Shown here in pieces: positions 10,885-19,656 of a DNA stretch of 64,000 nucleotides. This stretch comes from Tranzscheliella williamsii (taxonomy: Eukaryota; Basidiomycota; Ustilaginomycetes; Ustilaginales; Ustilaginaceae). The notes beneath the pieces were generated by a model, which had not been told where the DNA came from, made no database searches, and was given only the letters and a program-made list of their open reading frames with translations. A program made the translations under genes and the position numbers. Each line of letters begins with the position of its first letter. The first letter of the stretch is position 1. Location of the stretch: NCBI GenBank assembly GCA_023212725.1, contig JALBYF010000019.1:124001-188000 (forward strand), in the 5' to 3' direction.

Positions 10885-12525
10885 ATGGCTGGAGGTGCCG
10901 TGGTTGACGCGGGCTATGCCTCCACTGGGCCCGTTGCACGACCGGCTAATGTCAAGCAGTCCATCCCCGCCATCTTGGTAGCCGCTGCGGCCGCCTTTGG
11001 TGGTATTCTCTACGGTTACGACACAGGTACCATCTCCGGTCTGCTGGTCATGAAGAATTTCCGCGAAACCTTTGGTCAATTTTATGAGTTCAACATTCCT
11101 TCCAACACCGACCTCTCAAAGCCAGAACAGGGCTGGGATTTGAGTACTGGCGATCAGTCTCTGGTGGTGTCTATCCTTTCCGTCGGTACTTTTATTGGTG
11201 CCCTTGCCGGTGCTCCTCTCGCCGATGGCCTCGGACGACGATGGGGTATGCAGGTAGCGCTTCTCGTCTTCTGCGCCGGAGTCATCATGCAGATGGCCAG
11301 CACCGATCTTGGCGTCTTTATTGGAGGTCGAGTTATTGCCGGTCTTGGCGTCGGTATCCTCTCCACCATTATTCCCATGTACATGTCTGAGACCGCCCCT
11401 CGATGGATCCGAGGTGCCGTCGTCTCGGGTTACCAATGGGCAATTACCATTGGTCTCCTCTGCGCTTCGCTCGCCACCAACGGCACTCAGAACCGAGCCA
11501 ACTCGAGTTCGTGGCGAATCCCTGTCGGTGTTCAATTCGCCTTCGCTCTTGTCCTTATGGTCTTCTTCCTTATTCTTCCCGAATCGCCCCGATGGCTCAT
11601 CAAGAAGGGCAACCACGAGAGGGCTGCTAAGTCGCTCGCCCGCCTCAACTCCACTGATGCCGACGACCCGCTTGTCCGATCCGAACTCTCCGTTATCCAG
11701 ACCAACCTCGACATCGAGCTTACCTACGGAAGCGGCTCTTACCTCGACTGCCTCAAATTCAACGACCGAAAGTACTTCCTCCGAACTTTCACCGGTGTCT
11801 TCCTCCAGGCTTTCCAGCAGCTCACAGGTATCAACTTTATCTTCTACTATGGCACCCAGTTCTTTAAGAATGCGCTCCCTGGCACCAACCCCTTCATCTT
11901 CTCCGTTATCTCCAACGTTGTCAACGTCGTTGCTACCGTCCCCGGTATGTACATGATGGAGCGATTCGGCCGACGATCGCTCCTCCTGTACGGCGCTATC
12001 TGGATGTGCGCTTGCGAGCTTATCGTTGCTGTCGTCGGTACCGCTGTGCCGGCTTCCAACACTTCCGGTGGCAAGGCAACCGTCGCCTTTGTGTGCCTCT
12101 ACATTGCCGCCTTTGCCTCCACCTGGGGTCCTGCCGCCTGGGTGGTGTGCGGTGAGATCTTCCCGCTTGCCATCCGAGCCAAGGCTCTTTCGCTCTGCAC
12201 CGCCTCCAACTGGCTCTGGAACTTCGGTATCGGTTACGCCACGCCTTACCTTGTCCAGTCCGGTCCTGGCAAGGCTGGTCTTGGCCCCAAGGTCTTCTTC
12301 ATCTGGACTGCCACCTGCGCTACCTGTGCCGTCTTTGCTTGGTTCTTCGTTTACGAGACCAAGGGTCTCTCGCTAGAAGAGGTTGACGAGCTGTACGCCC
12401 AGACCACGGCTGTCAAGTCCTACCGAGGCAACGCCGAGATGCAGGCCCGACGAACCGACCTCGAGGGCGCCGTCGCTCCTGCCAAGGACGACGAGCTTGC
12501 CACGCACGACGAGAAGAAGTACTAA
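10885..12525 (+). CDS. hxt1: MFS hexose transporter, Hxt1-like
   Basis: This is a plasma-membrane sugar porter of the major facilitator superfamily, likely importing glucose and related hexoses. The frame is open further upstream, but the ATG at 10885, right after the pyrimidine-rich leader, gives 546 residues and a normal sugar-porter N-terminus. Visible family signatures are GGILYGYDTGTISG in TM1, DGLGRRWGM in the first loop, PESPRWLIKKG before the central loop, FQQLTGINFIFYYG in TM7, ERFGRRSLLL, and YETKGLSLEEVDELY at the end of TM12. There are 12 predicted membrane segments. Arginine coding is striking: 19 of 22 Arg codons are CGA, unlike the CGC/CGG use of most other genes here, which suggests very high expression. 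It resembles Ustilago maydis Hxt1, described as a transporter with sensor function; orthology is inferred. Confidence 0.92.
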   Translation: MAGGAVVDAGYASTGPVARPANVKQSIPAILVAAAAAFGGILYGYDTGTISGLLVMKNFRETFGQFYEFNIPSNTDLSKPEQGWDLSTGDQSLVVSILSVGTFIGALAGAPLADGLGRRWGMQVALLVFCAGVIMQMASTDLGVFIGGRVIAGLGVGILSTIIPMYMSETAPRWIRGAVVSGYQWAITIGLLCASLATNGTQNRANSSSWRIPVGVQFAFALVLMVFFLILPESPRWLIKKGNHERAAKSLARLNSTDADDPLVRSELSVIQTNLDIELTYGSGSYLDCLKFNDRKYFLRTFTGVFLQAFQQLTGINFIFYYGTQFFKNALPGTNPFIFSVISNVVNVVATVPGMYMMERFGRRSLLLYGAIWMCACELIVAVVGTAVPASNTSGGKATVAFVCLYIAAFASTWGPAAWVVCGEIFPLAIRAKALSLCTASNWLWNFGIGYATPYLVQSGPGKAGLGPKVFFIWTATCATCAVFAWFFVYETKGLSLEEVDELYAQTTAVKSYRGNAEMQARRTDLEGAVAPAKDDELATHDEKKY

Positions 12526-13059
12526 GTGGTCTCGCTTCTTTCCAAGCGATCGCTTCACAGAAGCATCCCCGCGCAATCCCTCTCCCCCTTTCTTGCTCTT
12601 TGCGTCACCATCCACACCATGATCAGTCACGGAACGAGTCGATTCTTTCGACCTCTCTGCGTCCGCCCCTAGCCGAACGGGACACCGTGCCGCGGGGCGG
12701 CCTTGGGCTCTGTAACAGTAATATTCCACAAAACGTCCATGCTTTCTCACGTCAGCAATGCCATACCCCATCTCAACGTATCCTCTGGCGTGTTGCACTC
12801 TTGTCTGCTGGGTTAGCTGAGTGTGGGCGGCTTGGCTGACGTTGTTCCCGCACCATTCGCAGTTGACTCTATGAATAGCCTAACGCTGGAAGTAGAGATC
12901 TAACATTACAGCACATGGTTGGGCGGGGCGGGTCGTGCGGACTGCGGGCAGGGTTTGCGGGCTGTCGAGGCGGGCGCTGCCGTTTTTGGCGGGGTGCGTG
13001 AAGTATGGCGGGGCGATAGAAGTACACGGGTACACAGGTAAGGGGTGGGGGGGGGGGGT
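12526..13059. other. Convergent intergenic region after the hexose transporter
   Basis: This 534-bp stretch holds the 3' ends of two convergent genes (the transporter and Arp9). A G-run of ten bases lies at about 13048-13057, just outside the Arp9 stop. I see no gene or RNA in it. Confidence 0.6.
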
Positions 13060-14787
13060 CTAGACGGCGGGGCGGACAGCGAAGGCCTGGGCGGGGCCTG
13101 CGTCGTTGTAGGCGTGCTTGGTGATGAGGGCCTTGGCGGTAGGGTCGGCGAAGACGAGCTTGGCGTAGATGGTGGCGCCGAGGAAGGGGGCGAGGTCGGT
13201 GCGGTCCTTGAAGTCGGCAAAGTAGTCGGGCACGCGGAGCGCGCGGACGTTGCGCGGCTGGAGCGGGTTGGGCTCGCCGAGGAGCTGCGCCGCCTCGCCC
13301 GGCTCGCCTGCGACGTACTCAGAGAGCGCCGCAACCGCCTCCAACTGGATCGTCCGCACCTTGGCCGGCTGTCCGGTGAAGACCAGATTCTCCCACAGTT
13401 GCGGCCGCCGCTCCGCCTCCTCCACCAGCCCGATCGCACTTGCAATCGCCGCCGGCAGCCCCATTGCCTGCCCCCAGTCGGGCGCAGCCGTCTCCAGGGG
13501 AAAGCTGTCATAATTCGCCGCGCGGCGCAGCTTCCCACTCCCCGCTCCCGCCGCGTCTCCGTTTGCATCGGCTGGCAAAGCAGCCGCACCCGCAGAAGAA
13601 GCCGAGCCAGGCCGGTCAAGAACAGGTCCGGCACCATACGGTTCGTCGCCGAGGTGCAGGTCGGCAGCGGCAGGGACGTCTTTAAGCAGCTCCGGCCGGA
13701 AGAGCGGCTCGAGGAATCGGAACCTTTCGGGCCCGACCTTGAGCTTGAGGCCCTTGAAATGAACCAGCACCGCTTTGGGATCGGTGGATGCGCCCGTCTG
13801 TCCGTCCTCGCCAGTGATCGAGGCGAGGATGCTCTCGTCTAGCTCATCGCCCTGGTTGGCCCCTTCGATCGCCGCCCTGCGTCGCTCGTCCTCCTCTTCC
13901 TCGGCCTTCTTGGCGCCATCGACGAGGACGGCAGCGATGTCGAAGTTGCCTTCGCTGTCATCAGCTCCCTCGGCGGACATGATGCCTCCACCGCCCTTCT
14001 TCAGGGCATCGTCGTTCAAGACGAGACCTTCGACCACGAGCTGATGTGCTAGGGTGTAGAGGGTCTTCCTCAGCAGGTTCTCTTCGTCCTCGGGTGTGTC
14101 GGAGGCGGAGGACTTGCGGGTATATCGGAGAAGAGCTTGAAGGGCCTTTACGATGCTCTGGTCGCGCCGCAAAAGGTGAGCGAGATAGAGCGTGCAGTGC
14201 CTGGTACCGATTTGGGTCTTGAGGTTAGCGTTGGTCTGCACCAGACACTCAATGACGGGTGTGATGTCGCAGCATTCCCAGCCGAGATCTACCACGCAAG
14301 CGTTCATGGTGCCGACCCCGTAGCATGCCAGTAGCGGCTTTTCGACAATGGTGATGGCGGCCGAGTTAAAGTGCTCAAAGAAGATTTGCGTGAGGTGGGC
14401 GTAGGTGTTTCTGGAAATGGGCAGCGGCAGACTGATGAGGACGTTGGAGTCGTTGTGGGAGCGGCGGATGGGCAAGAGGTGGAAGAGGACATAGTTCCAA
14501 AGAGCGATCATCTGCTGCCAGTCGCGAACGTAGCCCTTGCGCATGGGCCAAAAGATGGCGACATCCTCGCCTCGGCGCTCGACCTCATCCAGTGCAGCGC
14601 CCACAAGATACTGGGTATAGTGGGGCGGAGACGAAGAGGAAGTGGAAGCGGTGGCAGACCTGGGCAGGCCGACGCGTGCAGTGAGCGAGATGGAAGGGCG
14701 CTTCAGAATCTCGTGGATGCCGTATCCAGCCGTGATGGTGTGGGACCCGGTCAGGATGATGACGGTACGCGCCTCTCTGGCGGTCAT
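13060..14787 (-). CDS. arp9: Actin-related protein, Arp9-like (chromatin remodelling)
   Basis: This 575-residue protein has an actin fold. Residues 5-25 (VIILTGSHTITAGYGIHEIL) match the phosphate-1 region in degenerate form. The block around WQQMIALWNYVLFHLL and the segment ending TIVEKPLLACYGVGTMNACVVDLGWECCDITPV carry the actin signatures of subdomains 3 and 4. An acidic, low-complexity insert lies at about 240-320, and a Gly/Ala-rich loop at about 390-420. Fungal Arp9 is a subunit of SWI/SNF and RSC remodelling complexes. The glycine-poor nucleotide pocket and inserts fit Arp9 better than conventional actin or Arp4. The ATG at 14787 is the only reasonable start. The 3' third is strongly C-ending at third codon positions. 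The gene is divergent from prohibitin. Confidence 0.78.
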   Translation of the reverse strand: MTAREARTVIILTGSHTITAGYGIHEILKRPSISLTARVGLPRSATASTSSSSPPHYTQYLVGAALDEVERRGEDVAIFWPMRKGYVRDWQQMIALWNYVLFHLLPIRRSHNDSNVLISLPLPISRNTYAHLTQIFFEHFNSAAITIVEKPLLACYGVGTMNACVVDLGWECCDITPVIECLVQTNANLKTQIGTRHCTLYLAHLLRRDQSIVKALQALLRYTRKSSASDTPEDEENLLRKTLYTLAHQLVVEGLVLNDDALKKGGGGIMSAEGADDSEGNFDIAAVLVDGAKKAEEEEDERRRAAIEGANQGDELDESILASITGEDGQTGASTDPKAVLVHFKGLKLKVGPERFRFLEPLFRPELLKDVPAAADLHLGDEPYGAGPVLDRPGSASSAGAAALPADANGDAAGAGSGKLRRAANYDSFPLETAAPDWGQAMGLPAAIASAIGLVEEAERRPQLWENLVFTGQPAKVRTIQLEAVAALSEYVAGEPGEAAQLLGEPNPLQPRNVRALRVPDYFADFKDRTDLAPFLGATIYAKLVFADPTAKALITKHAYNDAGPAQAFAVRPAV

Positions 14788-15314
14788 GTTGAGCTGTCAC
14801 GACGAGGACGGAGCGGTAAGCTGCCGTGCGGATGGGTGCACTGGTGACCTGGATGGAGAACCTCAGACGGGGATGATGAGGGAGGCGAGAGAAGCTGAAC
14901 ACTAACGCGCTTCCATCACCGATCGGGCCGATCATCATGTCTATAATTGACTCTGAGATTGCTTCTGAGTAAAGCGGCCAGTTGCACTCGTCCGATAGAA
15001 TGGTGATCGACTCTTACAAGCTTTAACGCGCAAAGCTCTTCTTCGACTTTGTCATCCAAGGCGAGCAGCGAGCCACGGCTTGACCAAAGCGCAGTCACAG
15101 TTCACCTTTGCTGCAAAAGCCACTCCCTCGTCCGCTCGTCACCACTGAGATCCTCCTCATCGTCGTCACGCTCTATCACCTACAGCACCATCAAAACGAC
15201 CAGGACGACGGCAGCGGTTACCGCGTATCGGCAGTATCAAGGCGTACTTGAAGTTCGGCACTATCCACTGCCGCTCTCTCGCTGTTCAGGCATACGAAGA
15301 AGCTTCTAGCCATT
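14788..15314. promoter_or_regulatory. Divergent promoter region, Arp9 / prohibitin 2
   Basis: These 527 bp separate two divergent start codons. A possible CT-rich leader for prohibitin runs from about 15120 to 15200. I see no TATA box and no gene. Confidence 0.5.
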
Positions 15315-16304
15315 ATGAACCGCGGATCCGGCCCTCAAAACATATTCAAGACACTGGAGCGTCTGCGACAGCAGGCTCAACAGGCGTCCCAACAGTTTAG
15401 CAATGCAGGCAAGCCTGGAGGCGGAGGCGGCAGTGGAGGCGGCGGAGGCGGCGGAGGGCGTGGCCCCCCCAACCTTGGCAGCATCCTGGGTGGTTCAGCC
15501 GGTATTGTCGCTCTGGTAGCTCTGGGTGTCGGTGTCAATATGTCGATCTTCAACGTGGATGGTGGTCATCGCGCCATCAAGTATTCTCGACTCTCAGGTG
15601 TGAAGGACACCATCTTCAACGAGGGCACCCACTTCATGATCCCTTGGTTCGAGAAGCCCATCGACTACGATGTTCGTGCCAAGCCCAGAAGCATCGCCTC
15701 TTTGACCGGAACCAAGGATCTGCAGATGGTATCGTTGACGTGTCGAGTTCTTTCGAGACCAAGAGTCGATGCTTTACCGACCATCTTCCGCGAGCTGGGC
15801 GCCGATTACGATGAGCGCATCCTGCCCTCGATCGTCAACGAGGTGCTCAAGTCCGTCGTCGCCCAGTTTAACGCTTCGCAACTGATCACGCAGCGAGAGA
15901 TGGTCTCCCGGCTGGTGCGCGACAACCTGACGTCGCGCGCACAACGCTTCAATCTGGTGATGGACGATGTTTCCATCACCCACGTCTCCTTCTCGCCCGA
16001 GTTCACGCATGCCGTCGAAGCCAAGCAGATCGCGCAGCAGTCGGCGCTGCGTGCCGCGTTCTTGGTCGACCAGGCGATCCAGGAGAAGGCCTCCATTATC
16101 GTTCGCGCCCAGGGCGAGGCCAAGTCCGCCGAGCTCATCGGCGAGGCCGTCAAAAAGAACAAGGGCTTCCTCAAGCTCCGCAAGCTCGAGGCCGCCCGCG
16201 ACATCGCCACCATCCTCTCCCAGGCCGGCTCCAACAACAAGGTCCTCCTCGACGCGGACACCCTTCTCCTCAACGTCGCCAACGAGGACCCCCTCCAGTC
16301 GTGA
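15315..16304 (+). CDS. PHB2: Prohibitin 2, mitochondrial inner-membrane scaffold
   Basis: This 329-residue SPFH/band-7 protein forms ring complexes with Phb1 in the mitochondrial inner membrane, where they chaperone new proteins and restrain the m-AAA protease. Residues 1-35 are basic and Gln-rich, followed by a run of about 20 mostly Gly residues at 35-52. A membrane anchor lies at about 58-77 (GIVALVALGVGVNMSIF). The band-7 domain follows, with DGGHRAIKYSRLSGV, GTHFMIPWFEKP and RAKPRSIASLTGTKDLQMV. A coiled-coil-prone segment covers about 220-290 (EAKQIAQQSALRAAFLVDQA, KNKGFLKLRKLEAARDIA). These motifs are those of Phb2 rather than Phb1. The Gly tract is the only oddity. No intron is needed. 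Confidence 0.95.
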   Translation: MNRGSGPQNIFKTLERLRQQAQQASQQFSNAGKPGGGGGSGGGGGGGGRGPPNLGSILGGSAGIVALVALGVGVNMSIFNVDGGHRAIKYSRLSGVKDTIFNEGTHFMIPWFEKPIDYDVRAKPRSIASLTGTKDLQMVSLTCRVLSRPRVDALPTIFRELGADYDERILPSIVNEVLKSVVAQFNASQLITQREMVSRLVRDNLTSRAQRFNLVMDDVSITHVSFSPEFTHAVEAKQIAQQSALRAAFLVDQAIQEKASIIVRAQGEAKSAELIGEAVKKNKGFLKLRKLEAARDIATILSQAGSNNKVLLDADTLLLNVANEDPLQS

Positions 16305-16691
16305 TCGCCGCGCCCCCAACCCCTCGTTTTGGCGCACACCCAACTGCCTCTCCCCCGTGTTGTATACTACCCCTATCCATCTTCACTTGGCATCCCCAGC
16401 AGCAATCCAAAAACACACTACTCTTCCGCCCACCACGCCAAGCGACAACGCCACCAGACTGAGCTGATGCGCCCGATAACGTCAAGGAGAAACAACTATG
16501 CATTGCTCCCCAGGAAAAGGATGGATGGATGTAGGAGGATGAGAAGTCACAAGATAGCTCCCCTCATCCCAAGTCGCCCCGCGGGAACGGTGCGAATGGA
16601 ACTGGGTGTAAGCGTGCGTAAGTGCTTTGTAGGATGCGAGTGACCTCTCCTTTCTTTTTTTTTGGTCGATGGAAAGCGGCGGGATCGCCGC
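16305..16691. other. Convergent 3' region, prohibitin / uL1
   Basis: This 387-bp spacer between two stop codons contains a T-run near 16654-16663. No gene or RNA is visible. Confidence 0.5.
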
Positions 16692-17532
16692 TTAGAAGAG
16701 TCGGTAGACCTTGCCCATGGTGCTCTTAACGTGCAGGGACTTGATGTTCTGCCACTGCTTCTTGAGGAGCGAGATCAAAAAGTTGATGGCAAGCATGACG
16801 TTGGCGACGAGCTGGTCGTCAGACATCTGGACGTGGCCGATGGCGACACCGAGGCAGAGGACCTTCTTAAGCTGGAACTTGATGGTGCTCTTGACGTCGG
16901 TGACCTTCTTCTCGAGGTCCTCGTTGTGCGAGACGGGGGTGGGGAACTTGCCGGCCTTGGAGAGACCGGGGCCCAACAGACGGGGGATCTGCTTGATCAG
17001 AGCGTCGGAAGCAAGGAAAGCATCGTACTTCTTGGCGAGCTTCTTGACGAGCTTCTTGTTCTTGTTGAGCTTCTTCAAGTCCTCGACGGTCATAAACTCG
17101 AGGTCAATCAGCTTGGCTCGGTCGACATCGGCGGCATCGGCAAGAATGCACAGGCTCATTCGAGGTCGGGGAACATGGGGGAGCTTCACGGTACCGGAGA
17201 AACGCTTGTCACGCTGGGGGTCGTAGTTCTTGAGGCCGATCTGGAGCTCGACGGTCTCGTTGAAGTTTCGTCGCTTATCCTCGGAGGCCTGGATAAGCTC
17301 CTTGAGAGTGTTACGCACGCTGGACACCTGGATCTTGCTCACTGTAGACGGTACCAACACAGTTGCAGAGGTCAGCAAACGCTCAACATTTTTCGCCGCA
17401 GTCCGACGTGCCGCGAGACATAACCTCCGCCATCCTGAAACACCTCTTGCGACGCCTGCAGCGATGCGGAAGTGCACAAGTAGCACATTGGGATGACGGA
17501 GGTGCTCGACTATGGCATGAGCTGTACTTACT
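16692..17532 (-). CDS. RPL1: 60S ribosomal protein uL1 (L10a); start codon split by an intron
   Basis: This is large-subunit ribosomal protein uL1, which forms the mobile L1 stalk. Exon 2 (16692-17341) encodes all but one base of the protein, with [39 protein letters not shown] and [20 protein letters not shown], the last being the conserved uL1 rRNA-binding region. Exon 2 begins TG-AGC-AAG and has no ATG of its own. On the same strand a canonical donor GTAAGT follows ...AACGTCAAGA, so the A at 17532 joins TG to make ATG. The intron is 17342-17531 (190 nt), with a GCTGAC branch motif and an ACAG acceptor. The product is 216 residues, matching the family (about 217). The protein identity is certain; the split start is inferred from splice consensus and exact family length. 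Confidence 0.93.
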
Positions 17533-17847
17533 CTTGACGTTGTCGTTGAAGGGACTGGTGAGGAAGAGAGCAAAGGACGGGCACTGACGATCCCACTTTG
17601 TTACGCTGCGTTTGCTACGGTTCCTGTCTATTGGGAGCGCAGGCCTCAGAACAGCGACTTCGAATTTTTGCCCGCCAAACAATTCGGAACCGAGGCAGTC
17701 AAAGCACAAATCTGAAGATGTGCTGCGGCAACTCACGCGGTTGGTGATACAATTATCTCGCACGGTAAGGAGGTCCCAATGGAAAGCAGAGTCTAACAGA
17801 ACAAAACAATTTCCCAGTTGATATGGACGGGGCTGAAGGACGAATGC
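17533..17847. promoter_or_regulatory. Promoter and 5' leader of uL1
   Basis: This 315-bp space separates the nitrilase stop from the uL1 coding start; both genes are on the minus strand. It must hold the uL1 promoter and its untranslated first-exon portion. No gene is visible. Confidence 0.5.
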
Positions 17848-19056
17848 TCAGCCGGAAGTGATGTCTGGGTATACATCGAAGCGTCTTTGCATGCTGATTG
17901 GGATGTTCTTCCTGGTCTGCGAGATCTCGTGTGGATCGAGGGTATAGAAGAGGGTGTCCTCTTTCTCCTGCAGCTTTGCCTTGACATCACCGAGCGGACC
18001 GACAATGGTGGAGTGACCCCAAGCGGGATACGCTTTTTCGCCTTGCTTCCACCCGTCCTTCTGGGTCAAACGGCCATCCATGGCCTCATCGCTAGGGCGC
18101 GCTGGGCTGCAACCAGCGACGTAGATCTGGTTGTCAGTAGCACGCGCGCGCAGAAGCAGCTCCCAGCTAACTGGACCCGTGGTCGTGTTGAAGGCGCCCG
18201 GGTAAATGACGCAGCCAGCGCCGAGCCGCGCTGCAATCATGGCCGGTTCGGGGAATCGGAGGTCGTAGCAGATGCCGAGGCCAAAGCGGCCCAAGCTGCA
18301 GTCGAATACCGAGACCCTGTCGCCGCCAGCCAGAGTCTCACTCTCCTGGAAGGTCATCTTGCCGGGAATGTCAATGTCAAATAGATGCAGTTTTCGATGG
18401 ATGCTGATGAGCTCGCCCTGCTCGTTGAAGACACAGGAGCTGTTGTAGAGGTTGCCGGTCAGATCGTCGCGTTCTGGGATGCTTCCTCCGACGAGCACAA
18501 CGTTGGCCTCCTTGGCCGTCTCCGAGAGCATCTTGAGACTGGGCGAAAGCTTCTGAATGTGCTGATCGATCTGCACAGGCCTGCCTACACCCTTTTCCCG
18601 GGCGAGTTTCGGGTCCGACTGCGGCGTAGACGAAGAGTCGATAGTCCATCGTACCTCCTGCTTGCCACTGCCCATTCGAGGAAGAGCCGATGGCAGCGGC
18701 TTCTTGATGCGCTGATAGGCCCCGCCAAAGGACTCAGCATAATCGGGAAAGTACTTGACACCGTAGGGTGAGTTGAAGCATTCGGGCAACACCACCATGC
18801 CTACTTTGTCACTGGAACCGGAAGCGGGAGCCGCAGCTTTCAGGACAGCATCTCGGGCGCGACTCAGGTTGAAGGCCTTGTCAAAAGACGTAGAGCCAAG
18901 CTGGATCAGGGCGATTGACGTCTTTTGCAAAGAAAGCTGGGGAGGCGACGACATGGCCGTGATGTGGCGCACGGACGAGAGGTGCGGTGGGCGAAGTGTG
19001 GCTGCAAGTGAAAGTGAGATGGTAGCAAACTTCTGTCGAGGCGAGACAAGCAGCAT
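17848..19056 (-). CDS. Carbon-nitrogen hydrolase of the Nit2/Nit3 (omega-amidase) type
   Basis: This nitrilase-superfamily amidase resembles the Nit2/Nit3 branch, known to hydrolyse alpha-ketoglutaramate-type omega-amides and deaminated glutathione. The catalytic triad is visible: Glu92 in VVLPECFNSPYG, Lys222 in IHRKLHLFDIDIPGK and Cys263 in GLGICYDLRFPEPA. The frame is open to 19179, but that end is a GTG, so the first ATG is 19056 (402 residues). Residues 1-34 are basic and hydroxylated (LRPPHLSSVRHITA), as in mitochondrial presequences. A second ATG at 18954 would give a 368-residue cytosolic form. A fungal insert of about 40 residues (RMGSGKQEVRW... to VGRPVQID) follows SALP. It is divergent from DNA2. 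The substrate cannot be settled from sequence. Confidence 0.88.
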   Translation of the reverse strand: MLLVSPRQKFATISLSLAATLRPPHLSSVRHITAMSSPPQLSLQKTSIALIQLGSTSFDKAFNLSRARDAVLKAAAPASGSSDKVGMVVLPECFNSPYGVKYFPDYAESFGGAYQRIKKPLPSALPRMGSGKQEVRWTIDSSSTPQSDPKLAREKGVGRPVQIDQHIQKLSPSLKMLSETAKEANVVLVGGSIPERDDLTGNLYNSSCVFNEQGELISIHRKLHLFDIDIPGKMTFQESETLAGGDRVSVFDCSLGRFGLGICYDLRFPEPAMIAARLGAGCVIYPGAFNTTTGPVSWELLLRARATDNQIYVAGCSPARPSDEAMDGRLTQKDGWKQGEKAYPAWGHSTIVGPLGDVKAKLQEKEDTLFYTLDPHEISQTRKNIPISMQRRFDVYPDITSG

Positions 19057-19656
19057 AGAAGAGGTAGCCACCGTTGCTTGGTTGGGCAAAGGGCGAGTGA
19101 GCAAGCAGGACGGCAAGGCGGCCAGAACAGCAACGAAGCCCACAGCGTGCACACTCACAGTCACAGTCACACTCACCACTCCACTCAGCGCATGTGCGCT
19201 CGGCCAATTGAGCGGCCAAGCAAAGAGGAGAATGGTCTAACATTGATTCATTGTGCGCCTTTCGACTACGCGTGACGCGACACGGAAGGAAGCGTTCTCT
19301 ACGCGGCCAAAATGGTAAGTGGAGAAAGGCAACACTCACACTCTCACATTCACTCGATACCGCTCACCTCGCAACCTCACACTTGCACCTTGCTCGACAA
19401 CTCAGCCTTTCCTCCTCCTTTCTCATCCGTGGCAAGCTGCTGCGGTGACGGGCTGCTGAATCCTGCGTGTTGTCTATCGTCCCTTCCTTGGAACTCGTGG
19501 TATCGCCCCAGCCCACGGCCTTGCTCAGCTGTGCTTGCCCTAGATGACGTCTCAGGTTTAAGTAACACCACGCCGCATCAGGCACCTTTCCCAAATCCTT
19601 TCCACCTCACCTCACCGCTCGCTCCTCTCCGCTTCAGACTTGCAAGTTACGCAGCG
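19057..19656. promoter_or_regulatory. Divergent region between the nitrilase and DNA2
   Basis: This 600-bp region is rich in CACTCACA/CAGTCACA words (19150-19180, 19325-19365). An ATG directly followed by GTAAGT occurs at 19312-19320. The plus-strand frame from that ATG runs without a stop into DNA2, but its residues are low-complexity, so I treat it as leader, possibly with a 5' UTR intron. Confidence 0.45.

Noticed and set aside
13045..13842. 265-codon plus-strand frame
   Set aside because: Antisense to the Arp9 3' end and starting in a G-run; no homologous motif.
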